Shown in pieces: positions 43,768-52,169 of a stretch of 64,000 nucleotides of DNA (positions are counted from its first letter, which is position 1; each line of letters starts with the position of its first letter). The notes under the pieces were generated by a model. That model was given only the letters and a program-made list of their open reading frames with translations. It had not been told where the DNA came from and made no database searches. Origin of the DNA: Parasedimentitalea huanghaiensis (GTDB lineage Bacteria > Pseudomonadota > Alphaproteobacteria > Rhodobacterales > Rhodobacteraceae); assembly GCF_009753675.1 (NCBI RefSeq), contig NZ_WQLV01000015.1, positions 51,156-115,155 of the forward strand, given 5' to 3'. The translations under genes were made by a program, and so were the position numbers.

Positions 43768-43789
43768 GAAATTGCCAATTGGCAATTTC
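43768..43789. promoter_or_regulatory. Perfect 22-bp palindrome next to parB: parS (centromere) candidate
   Basis: GAAATTGCCAA-TTGGCAATTTC is an uninterrupted perfect palindrome ending one base before the parB stop codon. Roseobacter-type plasmid partition modules commonly have a ParB-bound palindrome near parAB. Its perfect symmetry, length and position make it the best parS candidate. A second copy was not found by eye in the window. Confidence 0.65.
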
Positions 43790-44803
43790 TTACAGATTTT
43801 CAGCTCGATCCGTTAGAAACTTTTCCAACAACATGCGCAGGTCATCTGTTGGAGCATCCTTATCTATCTCCAACAGAATCTGACGCCCCTTGTCAGTTCT
43901 CTTGATGCTAAAATCTGAACCTTTGGCGCTATATACATGCTTTACCGAAGGCTTTGGCTTCGGCTTGGAAACCTTGCCTTGTCCTGCCTGCTTGAGTTCA
44001 TTCAGCACCTTAACCGCGTCATTCCAAGGCGTCCCATGTGTCGTGGCCTGAGCCGCACGCATGGACTGCAACCACTCCGCCCGGTCGATCATTTTGGCAC
44101 GTGTCTTGGGCTGTGCAAGGAACGGTTTCAAAGTCCGGGCATGGAGTTCTTTGATGTCATTCGGGCTTGGGTAAGCACTGACAATTTCATCGGGCAATTT
44201 GGCCAAAAACAGATACCGCGACAGCCAAGCTTCGGAAACCTGAAGCCGCTGCGCCATCGATTTCTGCTTGCCGCCATAGTACAGCTTTACCGCAGCCGCA
44301 TAATCGCAGGCGCGCTCATAATCTGAGATGTCAGCCCGATCACGGTTTTCGATATCCGCCAGGCGAAAGGCCTCTTCGTCGGACAGGTCGCGCACTTCGA
44401 TTAGATATTTGAACTGCGGATAGTTGTTCGCCCGCAGCCATGAAATGGCGAAATGGCGGCGGGCACCACAGATCACTTCGAAGTCGATTCCATCGACGCC
44501 TTCAACCCGGCGCACAACAGCTGGGAACTCCTGCTTGCCCTGTTGTTGAATACCATCAATTAGATCAGAACAGTTTTCCGGTGTCAGCAGATCATAGATA
44601 CGATTGTGACGATCCCACATTCTGCAGCGTGATGGGTCGACCAAATGCAGCGTTTTTTCGTGTAGTTCACCGCTCAGCTTTTCGCCAATCGCATTTCCGC
44701 GCTTAAGAAACCGACCAGCGCTGCGGTCTTTCTTGGGATTACGGCCGTCTGCATCTATGCCACTCAGCACTGCATCAAAAATTGCATCATGTTTCTTTGT
44801 CAT
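43790..44803 (-). CDS. parB: Plasmid partition protein ParB
   Basis: The protein has 337 residues from ATG 44803, which has GGAGGG 6 bp upstream and overlaps the parA stop by 4 bp. An upstream in-frame start would overlap parA by about 45 bp. The ParB/Spo0J N-domain includes QGKQEFPAVVRRVEG and VICGARRHFAISWLRANNYPQFKYLIEVRDLSDEEAFRLADIENRDRADISDYERA, with the GARR arginine motif. The HTH follows (GGKQKSMAQRLQVSEAWLSRYLFLAKLPDEIVSAYPSPNDI). The C-terminal third is for dimerisation. It binds parS and cooperates with ParA in replicon segregation. Confidence 0.92.
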   Translation of the reverse strand: MTKKHDAIFDAVLSGIDADGRNPKKDRSAGRFLKRGNAIGEKLSGELHEKTLHLVDPSRCRMWDRHNRIYDLLTPENCSDLIDGIQQQGKQEFPAVVRRVEGVDGIDFEVICGARRHFAISWLRANNYPQFKYLIEVRDLSDEEAFRLADIENRDRADISDYERACDYAAAVKLYYGGKQKSMAQRLQVSEAWLSRYLFLAKLPDEIVSAYPSPNDIKELHARTLKPFLAQPKTRAKMIDRAEWLQSMRAAQATTHGTPWNDAVKVLNELKQAGQGKVSKPKPKPSVKHVYSAKGSDFSIKRTDKGRQILLEIDKDAPTDDLRMLLEKFLTDRAENL

Positions 44804-46002
44804 AGTAGGCCCTCCTGGCTGAGTGCAGCTTTTTGACTTGGCCATGTTTTACGCATTAGAACTTCGACCTCGCGACCAATAGAATCCAAATAGGCGCGGC
44901 ACCGTTTGTGGGTTTCAGTGCGAGTGGCAGCACCAGTCATTTCATAGACCGTCAAAAGGTTGGCGGTGGCGTTATCGATTTCAGCAGAATCCTTAAGCAC
45001 AGATTGCAACATGTCACCGGCAAAAATTGCATCCATCATTCGTTTGATCGCTACGTGGGCTGATTTGCCGTCGTTCATTTTCGTCGTAAGGATCTTTACA
45101 AACTTATAACTGTGCGAACCCCCAACTTTCTCAAGCTCAGCCAGGGTACTGGTCATCATTTTCAGGAAATGAACGGTTGATCCAAAGTCAACGTTGTTGG
45201 GCGGGGTCGGGACCAAAATAGCGTCTGCAGCGCGTAGGACTGATAGCGAAATCATACCAAGGGCAGGGGGGGGATCGAGAAGGATAACATCAAAGTGGTC
45301 ACGGATCGAATTGATACCTTCACGTAGGCGGTCCAGCACAAACCCACTTTCACGGGCCATTCGGCCAGCAAGTTCATATTCCGCGTCGTATAGACCCAAG
45401 TTTGCAGCAACCATAGCGATGCCTGGCCAGTAGGTTGCGCGTAGGGCGTAGCGTAGATCTTGTGGTCCGCCATGACGGAAAAAGGGATAGAGTGTTTCTT
45501 CGTCTTCATCGATGTCGATGTCAGGATTCAAACCAAAGATGGAGGTGGTTGAGGCCTGGCTATCGCAGTCGATCACACAGACACGATATCCCTGCAAAGC
45601 GAGGTATTGGGAGAGGTGGGTTACAAGAGTGGATTTTCCAACACCACCTTTGAAATTCTGAACGGCGAGAACAAGCGCTTCATCATCCGGTGCCCGGTGC
45701 GGCAGAGTTCCAAAGATTTCGCGCATGTTGTTTATCTCATGCAAGGAGTAGCCTTTGCGGCGTCCTGTTTTATCATCTTTTTCCGGAGTAGGGAGGCGGC
45801 CTTCGTTTTCAGCATCTCGGATGAGAGTTTCCGATCGACCAATCATTTGTGCAGCTGTGCGGACATTAAACCTTAGATCCAGATTTTTTTGTGTCCCAGG
45901 GGCAAAAACCTGATCCCTTAACCGATCAATGACAGAACTTGCTCGGTTTGATAGAAGATCAAGGTCGTCGAGCGAAATCGAAGGTAGAATAGGATCTGCC
46001 AT
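44800..46002 (-). CDS. parA: Plasmid partition ATPase ParA
   Basis: The protein has 400 residues from ATG 46002; a TTG farther up lies within an inverted repeat and is less likely. The N-terminal DNA-binding part is MerR-like (TAAQMIGRSETLIRDAENEGRLP). The deviant Walker A is NFKGGVGKSTLVTHLSQYLA at about residue 115-130, followed by VIDCDSQAS (A' motif) and DVILLDPPPALG (Walker B). Long ParA proteins with an N-terminal HTH autoregulate parAB. It drives segregation together with ParB. It is divergent from the replication initiator across the iteron region, giving a compact replicon backbone. Confidence 0.95.
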   Translation of the reverse strand: MADPILPSISLDDLDLLSNRASSVIDRLRDQVFAPGTQKNLDLRFNVRTAAQMIGRSETLIRDAENEGRLPTPEKDDKTGRRKGYSLHEINNMREIFGTLPHRAPDDEALVLAVQNFKGGVGKSTLVTHLSQYLALQGYRVCVIDCDSQASTTSIFGLNPDIDIDEDEETLYPFFRHGGPQDLRYALRATYWPGIAMVAANLGLYDAEYELAGRMARESGFVLDRLREGINSIRDHFDVILLDPPPALGMISLSVLRAADAILVPTPPNNVDFGSTVHFLKMMTSTLAELEKVGGSHSYKFVKILTTKMNDGKSAHVAIKRMMDAIFAGDMLQSVLKDSAEIDNATANLLTVYEMTGAATRTETHKRCRAYLDSIGREVEVLMRKTWPSQKAALSQEGLL

Positions 46003-46023
46003 GGTGCCCCGTAGCTTTTGATA

Positions 46024-46055
46024 TTTTGCCAAGTTTTTCCCAAAAAGCAAAACTT
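46024..46055 (-). promoter_or_regulatory. Inverted repeat upstream of parA (autoregulatory operator candidate)
   Basis: AAGTTTT (46031-46037) and AAAACTT (46049-46055) form one inverted repeat, while TTTTGC (46024-46029) and GCAAAA (46047-46052) form an overlapping one. They lie 22-53 bp upstream of the parA ATG. ParA proteins with an N-terminal HTH bind such sites to repress their own operon. Confidence 0.45.
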
Positions 46056-46253
46056 AGATTGATGATACTGTTTTTTCAAAAGTTCTTTGTCTTCGCAAGG
46101 AAGATGTAGGGGATTTTCAGAAAAGAGCGATTCTGGTGGTCATCTGTGCTCTAAATGACTCTTTGAAGGCGTTGAAGTCTTGTTCTGATTCTTTTTGTTC
46201 AAGTGTTCATGCGGACTAAGCATCTATAAGTAAAAGGTAAAACCATCTTACTG

Positions 46254-46436
46254 TTACATATTGGGTGCTAAAAATTACATTTTGGGACGGTAACTCTTAC
46301 GGATTGGGTGGGTTAAACTTACGAATTGGATGGGGCCGCGGCGGGGTCAAAATATCCTTTGTTTTGATTCGTTTGCGCGTGTCTCTGAGCCCGTCTGGGT
46401 TAGATTTCTGCTGACGTAAAATTACATATTGGGTGC
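46254..46436 (+). repeat. Replication origin iterons (five 15-bp repeats)
   Basis: Five direct copies of TTACRNATTGGGTGS-like sequence start at 46254, 46275, 46297, 46319 and 46422. They read TTACATATTGGGTGC, TTACATTTTGGGACG, TTACGGATTGGGTGG, TTACGAATTGGATGG and TTACATATTGGGTGC. The first four are spaced 21-22 bp, two helical turns, and the fifth is identical to the first. An A/T-rich stretch follows before the initiator gene. This is the classical layout of an iteron-controlled oriV for a Rep_3-type initiator. Confidence 0.88.
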
Positions 46437-46461
46437 GCTCTGAACAATTTCGCTGCAATGA

Positions 46462-46510
46462 TTGACTGACTTAGCATTTTTTCTTACAACGAAAAAAACA
46501 AAAAGTAAGA
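46462..46510 (+). promoter_or_regulatory. Predicted repB promoter with Rep-operator-like inverted repeat
   Basis: TTGACT (46462-46467), a 17-bp spacer and TACAAC (46485-46490) form a plausible promoter. TCTTAC (46482-46487) and GTAAGA (46505-46510) are an inverted repeat of the iteron half TTAC and overlap the -10 box. Initiator dimers of this class often repress their own gene at such inverted half-iterons. Confidence 0.5.
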
Positions 46511-46529
46511 GTTTGGTGTAAGTAGTAAT

Positions 46530-47561
46530 ATGGCAGACGAGACCAAAAAACCATATAGTAGTTTGGATGCTAAACCTAACGCGGACTCACTGATTAAACC
46601 AGGAGAGCTGGTTGATCTTGTCGAAGTAACCCCCTTAACGCTGAATGATCGACGCATCTACAATATGATGCTGGAGCACGCCTGGGAGGAGATCGACAAG
46701 CCCGTAGTGCATCATGTGTCCAAGGCGACATTACGTGGCAGTCATAACTCAAATGACCGGATTGGCGACTCGGTTGAACGGTTGATGCGCGCCATTGTGA
46801 AAGTTTCGGTTTTGGTTGACGGGGAGCCTGCCATCGAGCGTGTTCAACTATTGGGGGGGAACATTGAACTCGAGCAGCCCGACGGGATGCTTTATTATGA
46901 AATTCCCCGCGCATTGCGAAAGATCATCAAAAACTCGACCGTTTTTGCCCGGCTTCAAAAGGAGGTCATGTTTGCGCTGTCGTCAAAATATGCACTGACC
47001 TTATATGAGATGGTGCAAAAGCGCGGCAATCTGCGGTTCAAATCTTCAGAGAAATTCAAACTGGAAGAGCTGCGTGGGATATTGGGCGTGCCTAAGGGGA
47101 AGCTAACGACCTGGTCAAATTTGCAATTACGCGCACTGGCTCCGGCGGTGGAAGAGGTGAACGCCTTGTCCGACTACAATGTCAGCATGACCCCCTACAA
47201 AGAGGGAAGGCGGGTCGCGGGTGTTGTGATGGAATGGACACGCAAGGATGCGGCTGGCCAATCAGCTGTCGACCGTGAAATCGAGTTTTCCAAGGTTGGG
47301 CGCAAGGCGCGCATGGAAGGTCGTGTTGAAGCGGTTGTTGAGCAAGCTCAGATTAAACCGCGTCCGGCCTGGCTGGAAAGGGCAGGGGAGTCGCTGAGAA
47401 CAGAAACCTATGAAACCGCAAAGCTGAGGTTTCCGGGGTACGATATCTATCACGCGGAGTCCGAGTGGCGGGCTTGGTCAAAAGACAAAGAAGCGCCGCG
47501 CGATCCCGATAAGGCGTATTTGGCCTTTTTCAGGAATTTCGCCAAGAGCAACCCACTTTGA
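46530..47561 (+). CDS. repB: Plasmid replication initiator, RepB (Rep_3) family
   Basis: The 343-residue protein has the two-winged-helix Rep_3 plan. The first domain begins near VDLVEVTPLTLNDRRIYNMMLEHAWEE and contains the conserved ATLRGSHNSNDRIGDSVERLMRAIV. The second has MFALSSKYALTLYEMVQKRGNLRF, then FKLEELRGILGVPKGKLTTWSNLQLRALAPAVEEVN and VAGVVMEWTRK. The C-terminus (WLERAGESLRTETYETAKLRFPGYDIYHAESEWRAW) is typical of alphaproteobacterial members. It should bind the five iterons upstream and open the origin. Divergent parA and the iteron block make this the replicon's replication-partition core. Confidence 0.93.
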   Translation: MADETKKPYSSLDAKPNADSLIKPGELVDLVEVTPLTLNDRRIYNMMLEHAWEEIDKPVVHHVSKATLRGSHNSNDRIGDSVERLMRAIVKVSVLVDGEPAIERVQLLGGNIELEQPDGMLYYEIPRALRKIIKNSTVFARLQKEVMFALSSKYALTLYEMVQKRGNLRFKSSEKFKLEELRGILGVPKGKLTTWSNLQLRALAPAVEEVNALSDYNVSMTPYKEGRRVAGVVMEWTRKDAAGQSAVDREIEFSKVGRKARMEGRVEAVVEQAQIKPRPAWLERAGESLRTETYETAKLRFPGYDIYHAESEWRAWSKDKEAPRDPDKAYLAFFRNFAKSNPL

Positions 47562-47667
47562 GAGCGGCTGTTGGCCAAGAATGCAGTCGCTCCATAAGGT
47601 TCCCGGCGAAGGTCAAACTCGATGCGTTAGGCCTGCCGTAAAATAACCGTCGAATGCAAAGTATGTT

Positions 47668-48294
47668 TCAGGCTGAATCACCTCGACCCAGACAAACGAC
47701 CAAAATGCGGGCATCTTCGTCACCGGCTGATGTGTATACATGGCCCATGCTGCTATCGAGATAGGCGCTTTCACCAGCCTGTAGTGTGACCGGTTCGTTT
47801 GCCTCGGTATAGATCGTCAACTGGCCGGATTGCACAAAAACGAATTCCTGACCCGGATGGCGGATGAAGTCGTCAAATGCCAGGCGGCTGTGTGCCTTTA
47901 CGACACCTGCCATCGGGGTCATCGCCTTGCCCCAAACATCGGAAAACAGCATCTCATAGGTGTAGTTTGGCGTGGTTTGAAGCTCAAACTCACCCAGACG
48001 CGCAACTGAGATGCTATTCTTCTGAAACGAGGCACCGCCTGTTCCAAAGAGTTCTGCCATGTCGACTCCCAGACCATCAGCCAGCTGGGACAAACGATCA
48101 TAGGTCAAGCCAAGCAAGCCTCTTTCCGCCCGTGACAGGGTGGAAGCAGCGATTCCTGACGCAGTGGCCAAATCAGCCAGTGTCATCTTTTTGTCTTTGC
48201 GCAGCTTACGAAGGTTCTCGCCAAATTCGTTGCGCCCACCGTCTGTGGTCAACTCGTCGGACGTGGCGCTAGGCGGGGGAGGAGATTCTATCAT
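47668..48294 (-). CDS. XRE-family regulator with C-terminal cupin domain
   Basis: The protein has 208 residues from ATG 48294; longer in-frame starts would run through the divergent promoter. The HTH is FGENLRKLRKDKKMTLADLATASGIAASTLSRAERGLLGLTYDRLSQLADGLGV (about 25-80). The cupin sensor (about 125-205) has FIRHPGQEFVFVQSGQLTIYTEANEPVTLQAGESAYLDSSMGHVY. Such regulators control amino-acid or polyamine catabolism. It is divergent from the importer-dgcA-dgcN operon, and paired TATACGCAA/TTGCGTATA sites lie between. It is therefore the likely regulator of D-glutamate use here. Confidence 0.9.
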   Translation of the reverse strand: MIESPPPPSATSDELTTDGGRNEFGENLRKLRKDKKMTLADLATASGIAASTLSRAERGLLGLTYDRLSQLADGLGVDMAELFGTGGASFQKNSISVARLGEFELQTTPNYTYEMLFSDVWGKAMTPMAGVVKAHSRLAFDDFIRHPGQEFVFVQSGQLTIYTEANEPVTLQAGESAYLDSSMGHVYTSAGDEDARILVVCLGRGDSA

Positions 48295-48327
48295 GGTCCA
48301 ATCATAAGCGCTCTGTTGTGGAATTCC

Positions 48328-48373
48328 TATACGCAAATTCAAATTGCCAATATGCAAAAATAAATTGCGTATA
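48328..48373. promoter_or_regulatory. Operator candidates between the XRE-cupin gene and the importer-dgcAN operon
   Basis: TATACGCAA (48328-48336) and TTGCGTATA (48365-48373) are perfect 9-bp inverted arms with a 28-bp spacer. Between them sits TTGC-CAATAT-GCAA (48344-48357), a shorter repeat with the same TTGC/GCAA core. Spaced TTGC...GCAA sites suit looping or cooperative binding by an XRE-cupin regulator in this divergent promoter. Confidence 0.6.
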
Positions 48374-48441
48374 CGAAAATTGTGTGCAAGCCTCTGGCAA
48401 CCAAACCCGCGCAAGACGGGGCTGATCTTATGGAGGAAAGA

Positions 48442-49413
48442 ATGAAAATGTTTACTTTCAAAAGCCTGGCGGCAGCATCCGCAATTGGCCTCACCCTCAG
48501 CGCATTGCCAGTGGCTGCCGAGACAAAACGCGTAGCAATCGCAAACTTTGGCGAACACCCTCAACTTAACGCCGTTGTCCAGGGGGCCCAGGACGCCATA
48601 ACCGCTGCTGGGTTGGATGTTGAGTTTTCGGTAGACCATGTAAACTTTGACGCGACGCTGCTTCCCCAGATGCTCGCCAAAATCGAAGCTTCCAGCCCAG
48701 ATCTGGTAATTGGCGTGACGACACCGGTGGCGCAGAACCTACTGAACTATCTAGGCAACTCTGGCACGCCGATCTTGTTTGGTGCCGTGACTGATCCCGT
48801 TGCAGCAGAACTGGTTCCTAGCTGGGATAAAGGTGGCAACAACATTACCGGGGTGGCCGATGCGTTGGATATCGATGCGACCATGCAGTTCATCAATGAG
48901 CTGTTCCCCAACGCAAAATCGGTGGGTGTTCCGTACAATCCAGCAGAGGCAAATGATCTAGCCACCCTGGAGCAGGTCAAACTGGCCGCGCCCAAATACG
49001 GATTGGCCGTGCAAGAAGTCGGGGTGGACAACACCAATGATATCATGGCTCGTGTGACCTCACTCAGCGCCCGTTCGGATGTCCTATACGGCCCAGGTTC
49101 AAACATGATCCAACCTGCGATTGCAGCCGTCGCAAGTGCGGCGACCCAAGCAGGTGTTCCTGTGGTGAACATGGATGGAGGCCCGGTTTCTGAAGGCATG
49201 ATCCCTGCAGGCTATACGGTTAGTTATCACCGTATCGGTGAACTGGTTGGGGAAATGGCTATTCGGGTTCTGGCAGGCGAAAAACCTGACGATATCGCCC
49301 CACGGCGCCCCACGCGCGACGATCACGTCATGGTCATTTCGAAAAGCGGAATGGCAGCCGTTGATGCTGAGATCCCGGCCAGCTTTGCTGGATGTGATTG
49401 CATCGTGGACTGA
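48442..49413 (+). CDS. ABC transporter substrate-binding protein (ABC_sub_bind / TrpX-like family)
   Basis: The protein has 323 residues from ATG 48442, which has GGAGG upstream; the in-frame ATG at 48382 lacks one. A signal peptide (FKSLAAASAIGLTLSALPVAAE) precedes RVAIANFGEHPQLNAVVQGAQDAI, typical of this binding-protein family. Later motifs are VTTPVAQNLLNYLGNSGTPILFGAVTDPVAA and PVVNMDGGPVSEGMIPAGYTVSYHRIGE. Members carry amino acids such as tryptophan, tyrosine or phenylalanine. Here the operon continues with an ATPase, a permease, dgcA and dgcN, so D-glutamate or a D-glutamyl compound is the favoured ligand, by inference. Confidence 0.88.
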   Translation: MKMFTFKSLAAASAIGLTLSALPVAAETKRVAIANFGEHPQLNAVVQGAQDAITAAGLDVEFSVDHVNFDATLLPQMLAKIEASSPDLVIGVTTPVAQNLLNYLGNSGTPILFGAVTDPVAAELVPSWDKGGNNITGVADALDIDATMQFINELFPNAKSVGVPYNPAEANDLATLEQVKLAAPKYGLAVQEVGVDNTNDIMARVTSLSARSDVLYGPGSNMIQPAIAAVASAATQAGVPVVNMDGGPVSEGMIPAGYTVSYHRIGELVGEMAIRVLAGEKPDDIAPRRPTRDDHVMVISKSGMAAVDAEIPASFAGCDCIVD

Positions 49414-49471
49414 TCCTTTTCTGTCCGCACCTCGTGCTGCGGACAGTTTCCCAAACAAATGGGCCCCAGAA

Positions 49472-50251
49472 ATGTTGAATATTACAAATCTCCGGCGCAC
49501 TTTTTTTGCCGGTACCGCTGACGAAAAAGTGGCACTTGACGGGCTGAGCCTGTCTTTGGGCAAAGGCGAGTTTGGCGTGATTATCGGTTCAAACGGAGCC
49601 GGAAAAAGTACGTTGCTGAACGCGATTTCCGGCGCGTTGCAAGTTGATGAAGGCACTATAGCCATCGCGGATGATGATGTGACCAGGATGCCGGTTCATG
49701 ACCGTGCCCGCCATGTCGCGCGGGTCTTTCAGGATCCGATGAAGGGCACAGCCTCAGGCATGACAATTGCGGAAAATATGCTGTTGGCGGAACTGCGTAC
49801 CTCGAAGGCGCGCCTGAAACCCGGATTGACCCGGAAGCGGCTGGATAATTACCGCGAGCAACTGTCGTATCTGAAGCTTGGGCTGGAAGACCGGATGGAC
49901 ACCCAGGTTTCGCTGCTCTCAGGCGGGCAGAGGCAGTCGTTGTCTCTGGTTATGGCGGTGATCAAAGAGCCGGATATCTTATTGCTTGATGAGCATACGG
50001 CGGCACTTGATCCGCGCACGGCGAACCTGGTTTTGAATGCCACGCTCAGGGCGGTTTCTGCGCTGAAACTGACAACTTTAATGGTGTCTCACAACATGCA
50101 ACACGCCGTGGATTACGGGAACCGGATTCTGATGCTGGAAGCCGGCAAAGTAAAACTGGACATCTCGGGGGCCGAAAAAAAGGGCGTATCGGTCCAATCC
50201 CTGACCAATCACTTTGCGATCAAGTCTGACCGCATGCTGTTAGGAGCCTGA
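49472..50251 (+). CDS. ABC transporter ATP-binding protein (TrpZ-like)
   Basis: The protein has 259 residues from ATG 49472. A longer open frame upstream overlaps the previous gene and is not coding. It has Walker A GSNGAGKST, the signature LLSGGQRQSLSLVMAV, Walker B ILLLDEHTAALD and the H-loop MVSHNMQHAVDYG. Note DEH instead of the usual DEP after the catalytic Glu, which is normal for this subfamily. It powers the importer with the permease gene that starts 3 bp later. Confidence 0.9.
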   Translation: MLNITNLRRTFFAGTADEKVALDGLSLSLGKGEFGVIIGSNGAGKSTLLNAISGALQVDEGTIAIADDDVTRMPVHDRARHVARVFQDPMKGTASGMTIAENMLLAELRTSKARLKPGLTRKRLDNYREQLSYLKLGLEDRMDTQVSLLSGGQRQSLSLVMAVIKEPDILLLDEHTAALDPRTANLVLNATLRAVSALKLTTLMVSHNMQHAVDYGNRILMLEAGKVKLDISGAEKKGVSVQSLTNHFAIKSDRMLLGA

Positions 50252-50254
50252 GCC

Positions 50255-51172
50255 ATGAATGAAGTCATTTCAACATTTATTGCACTGATCCCTGTGACAC
50301 TGGCGCAAAGCCTTATCCTGAGTTTTGTGGTGCTTGCCATCATGATCCCGTTCCGGATTTTGTCTTTTCCAGACCTTACGTCCGAGGGGGCCTATCCATT
50401 GGGCGGGGCGGTCTGCGCGATTGCTATGGTTTCAGGTGTGCCTGCTTATCTTGCTATTCCTCTGGCCGTTGTGGCGGGATTTGTAGCTGGATGTGCAACC
50501 GCGCTTATTCATTTGCGCTTTAAAATCCACACTCTGCTGGCCGGGATTCTGGTGACCACGATGCTCTATAGCGTCAACCTGCGTATTCTTGGAAAACCAA
50601 ATGTGCCGCTGTTTAAAGAGACCAAGTTGTTCGACTATCTCGACCTTGGTAAGGGCATGAATAACCTGGAAAAAATTCTCATTGTGGGGCTGCTAATGGG
50701 GGTGGTCGGATTTGGGCTGCGGCTTTGGTTTATGACAGAGCGTGGCATTGCTATGCGCGCTGTAGGGGACAACCCCGATATGGCCGAGGCACAGGGCAAC
50801 AATGTGGACCGGGCCATTTTTCTGGGCGTGGGCGCCGCTGGTGGGTGTGCAGCCCTGAGCGGAAGCCTGATGGTGCAAAGCCAAGCCTTCGTAGATGTGA
50901 ATATGGGTATCGGTTTGCTGATCAATGCGCTTGCTGCGCTGATGATCGGAGAGACCATTCTGGGGCGTCGCAAAATCAGCCAACAGCTTTTGGCACCATT
51001 TGTTGGGTCGTTGATCTACTACCAGCTCATTTCATTCTGCCTTGCCGCGGGTCTTGCGCCGAGTGATCTGAAAATCGCGACCGGTATTTTTGTTCTTGTC
51101 ATGCTGGGGGCTCCAATCCTGAAGGGAAAACGGAACACCACGCGTCTCGCCAAAGAGAGTATTCGCGAATGA
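50255..51172 (+). CDS. ABC transporter permease (branched-chain-type, TrpY-like)
   Basis: The 305-residue membrane protein has about eight to nine helices. Motifs are FRILSFPDLTSEGAYPLGGAVCA near the N-terminus and ERGIAMRAVGDNPDMAEAQGNNVDRAIFLGVGAAGGCAALSGSLMVQSQAFVD in the middle. These match the BPD_transp_2 permeases that pair with ABC_sub_bind proteins. The end overlaps dgcA by 4 bp, tying uptake directly to catabolism. Confidence 0.9.
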   Translation: MNEVISTFIALIPVTLAQSLILSFVVLAIMIPFRILSFPDLTSEGAYPLGGAVCAIAMVSGVPAYLAIPLAVVAGFVAGCATALIHLRFKIHTLLAGILVTTMLYSVNLRILGKPNVPLFKETKLFDYLDLGKGMNNLEKILIVGLLMGVVGFGLRLWFMTERGIAMRAVGDNPDMAEAQGNNVDRAIFLGVGAAGGCAALSGSLMVQSQAFVDVNMGIGLLINALAALMIGETILGRRKISQQLLAPFVGSLIYYQLISFCLAAGLAPSDLKIATGIFVLVMLGAPILKGKRNTTRLAKESIRE

Positions 51173-52149
51173 TACGGCTAGACTACAAAATTGAAAAATG
51201 GCCTCTCAAAGATCCTTTTCGGTTTGCCGGCCATACGATTGTTGAGCTCGAAGCGATGCATGTCACGCTTGTCGACGGTGAGCATCGGGGGCAGGGCGAA
51301 GGTTTGGTGCCGGTGGTCTTCCCTATCACCATGGCCGAAACAGAGACACTGATGAAGTTGGCCCAGCAGGGTATCAATACAGGAGGTGATCCGCAAAAGA
51401 TCTGCGCATCAATGCCTGCAGGTCCGGGGCGAAATGCCTTGGACTGTGCCCTGTGGGATCTGCGCGCCAAACAATCAGGGCGCAGCGTGTGGGATTTGGC
51501 TGGGTTAAATTCCGAGGCGGATTTTATCGAGGTTGATGAAACGGTTGGTCTGGGTCAGATCCCTGAAATGGCGGCACAGGCAAAATCGTCGGCCCACCGT
51601 GTCATCAAGGTCAAACTCGACGCTGAACATATTCCCGAGCGCGTTGCTGCCATTCGGTCGGACTGCCCCAGGACAGAGCTGATTGTTGACGCCAATCAAA
51701 GCTGGACGGTGGATCTGTTGATGCAGCATGCGCCTGCACTGGCAAAACTGGGGGTCAAGATGATCGAGCAACCCGTACCGCCGGAACAGGATCACCTTCT
51801 GGAGGAGATCTCCTGCGGGATCCCAATTTTTGCAGATGAATCCTGCCATGTAGCCGCTGATGTTGATCGGCTGAAGTCTCTGTACGACGGCGTCAACGTC
51901 AAGCTGGATAAAACCGGAGGGCTGACAGAGGCACTTGCCCTGGTGACCGCTGCGCGCGCTGCCGGAATGGGGGTCATGGTTGGCTGCATGTCAGGGACAT
52001 CGTTGTCGATGGCACCAGCCTTTGTCATCGGCAGCCTTGCTGACTGGTCCGACCTTGACGGCCCGCTAATGATCCAAAACGACCGCGTTCCAGCAATGCA
52101 ATATGAACACGGAAAACTGAAAAAATTCTCGCCTGCGCTTTGGGGCTGA
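51169..52149 (+). CDS. dgcA: Enolase-superfamily racemase, probable N-acetyl-D-glutamate racemase DgcA
   Basis: A 326-residue muconate-lactonising/dipeptide-epimerase-like enzyme. The catalytic lysine pair is in HRVIKVKLD (K-x-K), the metal ligands in LIVDANQSW, MIEQPV and FADESC, and the opposite lysine in GVNVKLDKTGG. It lies directly before a DUF1611 gene, the pairing described for the D-glutamate pathway of marine bacteria. There, DgcN acetylates D-glutamate and DgcA racemises N-acetyl-D-glutamate to the L form, which enters L-glutamate metabolism. An L-Ala-D/L-Glu dipeptide epimerase is the alternative, but the neighbour favours DgcA. Confidence 0.85.
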   Translation: MIRLDYKIEKWPLKDPFRFAGHTIVELEAMHVTLVDGEHRGQGEGLVPVVFPITMAETETLMKLAQQGINTGGDPQKICASMPAGPGRNALDCALWDLRAKQSGRSVWDLAGLNSEADFIEVDETVGLGQIPEMAAQAKSSAHRVIKVKLDAEHIPERVAAIRSDCPRTELIVDANQSWTVDLLMQHAPALAKLGVKMIEQPVPPEQDHLLEEISCGIPIFADESCHVAADVDRLKSLYDGVNVKLDKTGGLTEALALVTAARAAGMGVMVGCMSGTSLSMAPAFVIGSLADWSDLDGPLMIQNDRVPAMQYEHGKLKKFSPALWG

Positions 52150-52169
52150 GCAAAATTTGGAATGTGACC

